Assembly (NCBI GenBank): GCA_009778715.1
Contig: WRFR01000022.1
Span: 1 to 33,769, forward strand
Source of the DNA: Coriobacteriia bacterium
GTDB taxonomy: Bacteria; Actinomycetota; Coriobacteriia; WRKU01; WQUG01
Length of the DNA stretch: 33,769 nucleotides
Reading direction: 5' to 3'
This document shows, piece after piece, positions 29,375 to 33,769 of this stretch. The notes beneath the pieces were generated by a model. It was given only the letters and a program-made list of their open reading frames with translations, searched no databases and was not told where the DNA came from. Numbering within the stretch: position 1 is the first letter of the stretch; each line of letters opens with the position of its first letter. A program made the translations under genes and the position numbers.

Positions 29375-32300
29375 ATGGGGACACAGTCGATCAAAAGGGA
29401 ACAACCGCCGCTGTGGAAGCGTGCCGTCAACTTCATGCTGGTAGCTGTGCTGCTCTTCAGCGTGATAGGGAGCCCACAGCCGCAGACGGCGCAGGCCTCC
29501 CAGCCGGTGGGCGACGTCATCCACAACTATCCCTACTCTCCGGCGCCGTCGATGACGCCGACCAATCCTACTGATATCGACTGGAACTATCGGGTCGATC
29601 ACACTGACCCGAACCAGAAAGGTCTGGGCTTGAGCGGTCCAGATACTCCCCTTCAAGGTTATGAACAGGCTTATACGGAAGCCCTGTCTGAGCAATATAA
29701 CGGAACCGCCACACCTAACCATATGGTCATTAGCAATGATCCAGTGACCGAGGGGACCATCGCGTTTTATGGCTATGGCATCATGCCCTACATGGATTAT
29801 GCTTTTACGTCGACCAGTAGTGCTATGACACGTGGCTTGTCCTTTGTGTTAAACCCCGCCAACATGAACTTCCATACGCTTTCTGAGACGGGTTATCTGT
29901 TCAATGGCCAGATGACCAAAGTGGGGAGCAATACCTACTACACGGGTTATGCTATAACTCTGTCTTGCGCAAATGACGCGGGTATGCAGGAAAACGACGC
30001 AACTTCTCCCAATACAGCGGCCTTGCGCGTTTACTATATCAATAATGAGCTTTGGAATACTGAGGACTTCAAGCCGGGCAATACAACGAACACACGAACC
30101 TTGGTCGCAACGATCAAAACAGACATTACCAACCTGAGTACGACCGCATTTCGTACGAGCGTCGAGATCGACCCGGCAACGCGCGCCTTCAAGGTCTATG
30201 TTGATGGTGTCTGCTGGGCAAGTGTCGATGCAAGCCAGGTAATAGGGGGTGCCTCAGGCCCGAAAGGCTTTGGTTTTTACACGGGTTACTATGCTCATAA
30301 CTGCGCTATCCTGACACGTATCCGCTATGAGTACATCTCGATCATCAGCGCATCTGGCTCAATGGACGACGCGGTACCTGCCAACTGCCAGGTCAACTTT
30401 GTAGAGCAGGCAACGGGCAACGAGATCCGTATCCCAGAGACTGAGGTCGGGCTGGTCAATCAGGGCTACCGCATCGTGCAGCCCCAAAAAATCAGCTTCG
30501 AAGGAAAAATGTACTATCTGGTAAGCAACAGTGCAGGCACCAATACTCGCAGCGATATCAAACTGGGATATAAAGCTGACCCGAGTCAGAACGTCACCAC
30601 CCTTTACTACATGCTGCCCGAGGATTTGACCACAAAAGCTCCTGAGAAGAACGCTCAGGTCAACGGCGGTGACTGGGATACGGGCACTTCCACAAAGCCG
30701 GTACAGGTGACCGCAGGATCTGAGATCAACTACAACATCACGGCCTACGCGCCTTCGACGGCGGTACCGATGCTGATGCGGGGAAACAGTGCAGCGGGGA
30801 CTGATACCACCTGGTGGAACCAGGCTACGACAGGACGTACGCCTGATGGCTCACCCGCGCCCGCGGTACAAAAGCAACAGATCGCAACTATCAAGTTCGT
30901 CAATCTCACCAGCTATCTTTCGCCAAGTGTAGCGGTTATCCAGTTTCTTGACGAGAATCCCACTTGGAACGGCAAGCCGGTACTAAAAGCTTGGGATGCG
31001 ACTGATACGACGATGTCGAACCCAGATCAAAGTGTCCAGCGCGTCATTGCCTGGGTGACTGCGGGCAGCGTTGCGGGAACCTATGACCTCTATGTCGGTG
31101 GTCAGAATGGCGTCTGGATGAGCTGCGGCGACGGCACATCTAGCACTGATCAATATTCATATCAGTTCCAGAACTTTACGAATGTCTCTACAATCGACTT
31201 CGCCGCCTTCCATACTGAGAGGGCGCGAAACATGCGCTACATGTTCTCAAGTTTGGGTTCAAGCCTGACGACGGCGCCCTCTCTGGATCTGTCAAACTTT
31301 GATACTTCAAACGTTGTCGACATGAGCTACATGTTCAACCAATATGCCTATGGTTCAACGACGCCTCCAACACTGGATCTGTCTCACTTTGATACCTCGA
31401 ATGTTCAATTCATGGGTAGCATGTTCTACCTCTATGCCTACAGTTCGCTGACCGGGCCAACCCTGGATCTGAGCAGTTTTGATACCGCAAAGGTTACGGA
31501 CATGAGTAGTATGTTCTTTGGCTTCGCCCGGAGCGCTAAAACCCCTCCGACTGTGGATCTGACACACTTCAATACCGCAAAGGCCTTGAACATGAGCAGT
31601 ATGTTCTCGAACTATGCATATAGTGTAGCAGGGGCGACGCCGGTAAGCCTTGATCTGACGCATTTTGACACCTCAAGCGCTACGAATATGGGGAGCATGT
31701 TCAGCTCCTTCGCCTACTATTCAACGACACCTCCCCAGTTGGATCTGACGCACTTTAATACATCGAACGTCACGAACATGAGTAGTATGTTCAGCAATTA
31801 TGCCTACACTGCAACGACGCCGCCTACGCTGGACCTGAGCCGCTTTAACACCGTGAAGGTCACGAACATGAACAATATGTTCAACGGTTATGCCTACAGC
31901 TCAGCATCGCCCGTCACACTTGATCTACGGTGGTTCAAGATCGGCGTCCCGGCGGCTGGCACTACGTTGCAGCAGATGTTCAGTAACACCTCGCACGTTA
32001 CCCAAATCTATTTGAATAGTGTGGACTTTAACGCGGCGACGATCCCAAACTCAAATAATATGTTCCTGAATCAGAGCATGAGCCTCAATGTCTATGTCGG
32101 AACAGCAGCAGACCGCACCTGGATGATGGCACTGTCACCTGCGCCGCCGACCGTGACGGTTCAGGCGCCTACAGGCTCCCAGCTCGCGCCGGAACCCGTG
32201 ACCTTGATCGCGCCTGTCCCTGTCGTGAAGACTGGCTCCAGTGTTCCCCAAACGGTCATTGTCGATACGATTCCTTCTGGGTTGACGATAGATGAGTCCT

Positions 32301-33769
32301 CGATTACAGGGGACAAGAACACAGTTACTCAAGATGACGCTATCACCTGGACGCGCGATGGCCAAACAATCACCTGGTCTGTTCCCAACACGATGGTTCC
32401 GGTGGATGTCTCGGTAAAGGTGAAAGTCAACAGCGGGCTGACTGACGGTACTCCGTTCACCAATATGGCTATAGTTGGTCCCCAGAATACCAATGCGACC
32501 TATCATAAGTTTAAAGCGGGCTGGAATGTCACCGAGCAGTACTATGTCTACCATGGCGGGCCGACCACGACCCAGCTTCAGGATGACGCGAACACGATCG
32601 TCGACCCCGGGGGTTCTTATACGGCCATCGGCCCTCTGACCTCACTCTCCGGTTATTCTTACTATGGTTATCAACGTGTGGGTATTGACTCGACGGTTCA
32701 GACCGGGCCACCTCCGGCGCCGGCTTATACTGACGCGAGTCCCGCGGTACACGGCTCTGGCTTTGCCAGCAGTAATGCCGAGACGATCAAGCTCTACTAC
32801 ACCAAAGACGCGATGACGGTCACGGTTCACTATGTCGATGAGACGGGTAATGAGATCGCCAGTCCTACTGTGGTAGGAGTGACACCTAATACGGATTACT
32901 ATCTGTTGAATAGCTACTTTGGCTCGATTACGGTCGGCAGTGACACCTATACCTACTACAACTATGCAGCAAACGCAGATAAGTCGGTCAAAGACCAGGC
33001 CATGCCAGCGCCGGCACTGGCGCCTTCTACCAGCCCGGTCTATCCTGATGGATCAGTTCCGACCTTTACGGCGACCCAGATGACATCAGATAAAGATGTC
33101 ACACTGTACTTCACCAAGAAAAAGGCCGTCACGGTGCATTATGTCGAAAAGGGCAATCCCTCTCATATCCTGCACCCGGACGCGACCTATTTTGTGGACT
33201 CGACCTATAACGCGGCAAGCGCGGTGATAAGCTCGTTGAATGACTCGGCGACCTCTAAGACCTATACCTATACTTCTACCTACTCCCTGGATAGTGGCGC
33301 CAGCGCTTCTGCGGGAACCCCTGGTACGGTTACCGCCCCGGCAGATATTACCTTGTATTACTCGACTAACTACACGGTCACCGAAAAATATCACGTGGCT
33401 TACAACCCTGAAGAAGACGATGCTCCGACAGTGCTTGCTCCTGATAAGGATACCTCGGTAGCAAGCGGGGATCCTTTCTATAGCACCGGTCCGCCTGCCA
33501 GCATAAATGGTTATAGCTACGTGGGTTACAAGATCGGCAATGACTCTGCCCCCTTGCAGGAGGGCTATCCGTCATCCTTGATACCCCTTATCCCTTCTGT
33601 CTTTGATGATCAGAACATCATCTATGTTTATGAGAAGTCAATATTGACCGTAACCTATGTAGACTTCGATGGCTCGGTAATCACTACTGAGACGGTAGGC
33701 TATGGCGAAGACGCTACACCTCCAACTGATCCAACCCGCCCGGGATATCGCTTTACTGGTTGGGACAAG
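29375..33769 (+). CDS. Giant surface adhesin with BspA, MucBP and InlB-type repeats (partial, runs off the edge)
   Basis: At least 1465 residues, open to the last base of the window. ATG 29375 follows GAGAGGAAA and gives a signal peptide with a hydrophobic core (FMLVAVLLFSVIG) and cleavage near AQA. Residues ~50-330 form a lectin-like domain (FYGYGIMPYMDYAF, GFGFYTGYY). A region around DNA 31190-31990 carries nine ~30-residue BspA/DUF285 units with the pattern LDLSxFDTSxVxxMxxMF. Further on are a beta-sandwich with DTIPSGLTIDE and several MucBP-like units (VTVHYVDETGNEIASP, VTVHYVEKG, VTEKYHV). The visible end, TVTYVDFDGS to GYRFTGWDK, is an InlB B-repeat (Flg_new). The cell-wall anchor must lie beyond the window. 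It is a likely host- or particle-binding adhesin, directly downstream of the membrane-tethered sigma factor. Confidence 0.93.
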   Translation, partial: MGTQSIKREQPPLWKRAVNFMLVAVLLFSVIGSPQPQTAQASQPVGDVIHNYPYSPAPSMTPTNPTDIDWNYRVDHTDPNQKGLGLSGPDTPLQGYEQAYTEALSEQYNGTATPNHMVISNDPVTEGTIAFYGYGIMPYMDYAFTSTSSAMTRGLSFVLNPANMNFHTLSETGYLFNGQMTKVGSNTYYTGYAITLSCANDAGMQENDATSPNTAALRVYYINNELWNTEDFKPGNTTNTRTLVATIKTDITNLSTTAFRTSVEIDPATRAFKVYVDGVCWASVDASQVIGGASGPKGFGFYTGYYAHNCAILTRIRYEYISIISASGSMDDAVPANCQVNFVEQATGNEIRIPETEVGLVNQGYRIVQPQKISFEGKMYYLVSNSAGTNTRSDIKLGYKADPSQNVTTLYYMLPEDLTTKAPEKNAQVNGGDWDTGTSTKPVQVTAGSEINYNITAYAPSTAVPMLMRGNSAAGTDTTWWNQATTGRTPDGSPAPAVQKQQIATIKFVNLTSYLSPSVAVIQFLDENPTWNGKPVLKAWDATDTTMSNPDQSVQRVIAWVTAGSVAGTYDLYVGGQNGVWMSCGDGTSSTDQYSYQFQNFTNVSTIDFAAFHTERARNMRYMFSSLGSSLTTAPSLDLSNFDTSNVVDMSYMFNQYAYGSTTPPTLDLSHFDTSNVQFMGSMFYLYAYSSLTGPTLDLSSFDTAKVTDMSSMFFGFARSAKTPPTVDLTHFNTAKALNMSSMFSNYAYSVAGATPVSLDLTHFDTSSATNMGSMFSSFAYYSTTPPQLDLTHFNTSNVTNMSSMFSNYAYTATTPPTLDLSRFNTVKVTNMNNMFNGYAYSSASPVTLDLRWFKIGVPAAGTTLQQMFSNTSHVTQIYLNSVDFNAATIPNSNNMFLNQSMSLNVYVGTAADRTWMMALSPAPPTVTVQAPTGSQLAPEPVTLIAPVPVVKTGSSVPQTVIVDTIPSGLTIDESSITGDKNTVTQDDAITWTRDGQTITWSVPNTMVPVDVSVKVKVNSGLTDGTPFTNMAIVGPQNTNATYHKFKAGWNVTEQYYVYHGGPTTTQLQDDANTIVDPGGSYTAIGPLTSLSGYSYYGYQRVGIDSTVQTGPPPAPAYTDASPAVHGSGFASSNAETIKLYYTKDAMTVTVHYVDETGNEIASPTVVGVTPNTDYYLLNSYFGSITVGSDTYTYYNYAANADKSVKDQAMPAPALAPSTSPVYPDGSVPTFTATQMTSDKDVTLYFTKKKAVTVHYVEKGNPSHILHPDATYFVDSTYNAASAVISSLNDSATSKTYTYTSTYSLDSGASASAGTPGTVTAPADITLYYSTNYTVTEKYHVAYNPEEDDAPTVLAPDKDTSVASGDPFYSTGPPASINGYSYVGYKIGNDSAPLQEGYPSSLIPLIPSVFDDQNIIYVYEKSILTVTYVDFDGSVITTETVGYGEDATPPTDPTRPGYRFTGWDK

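Overview
The window looks like chromosome of a high-G+C Gram-positive bacterium, most likely a gut- or rumen-type actinobacterium of the class Coriobacteriia. The reasons are the sequences of RpoB and RpoC, an LPxTG surface protein beside very large MucBP/BspA-type adhesins, and a gene block (large secreted membrane protein, then trxB, trxA and an ECF sigma factor) that resembles the conserved actinobacterial trx/sigM neighbourhood. The assignment is inferred from sequence character only.

Layout. 1-2850 (minus strand) holds a signalling cluster: a transmembrane Ser/Thr kinase, a small membrane protein with a Thr-rich tail, and a PP2C phosphatase whose two ends look damaged. 2900-5604 (plus) holds a repetitive beta-helix-like protein with no signal peptide and a single-pass membrane protein. 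5607-5795 is the leftover tail of a large serine recombinase. This left part is clearly poorer in G+C than the housekeeping genes that follow. 5860-7563 (minus) holds a metallo-beta-lactamase-fold hydrolase and a MutY-like glycosylase without an iron-sulfur cluster. 7598-9991 (plus) is a tight tatD / flavin reductase / rsmA operon that ends at a terminator. 10224-12389 is an LPxTG-anchored protein with MucBP-like repeats and its own terminator. 12569-20920 is rpoB-rpoC behind a clear promoter, followed by an elaborate nested hairpin. 21063-22486 (minus) is a galE-like epimerase plus an unknown protein. 22580-27435 (plus) is a DUF6049-like secreted membrane protein, a PIN-TM-TPR fusion, trxB (with an apparent in-frame repeat insertion), trxA and a small unknown protein. 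After a 410-base non-coding stretch come an ECF sigma factor fused to a membrane segment and an outer domain (27846-29321) and, 53 bases later, a giant BspA/MucBP/InlB-repeat adhesin that runs off the right edge.

How parts may work together. The kinase, the Thr-rich membrane protein and the phosphatase form a plausible reversible phosphorylation module next to two proteins that could be a surface or fibre assembly. The membrane-tethered sigma factor directly precedes an adhesin and is well placed to control it in response to an external signal. The most unusual points are the RNA-polymerase alpha-CTD-like domain at the C-terminus of RpoC, the membrane-anchored PIN ribonuclease with outside TPRs, the tethered sigma factor, the small repeat element inserted inside trxB, and the divergent Fe-S-free MutY with a winged-helix tail.
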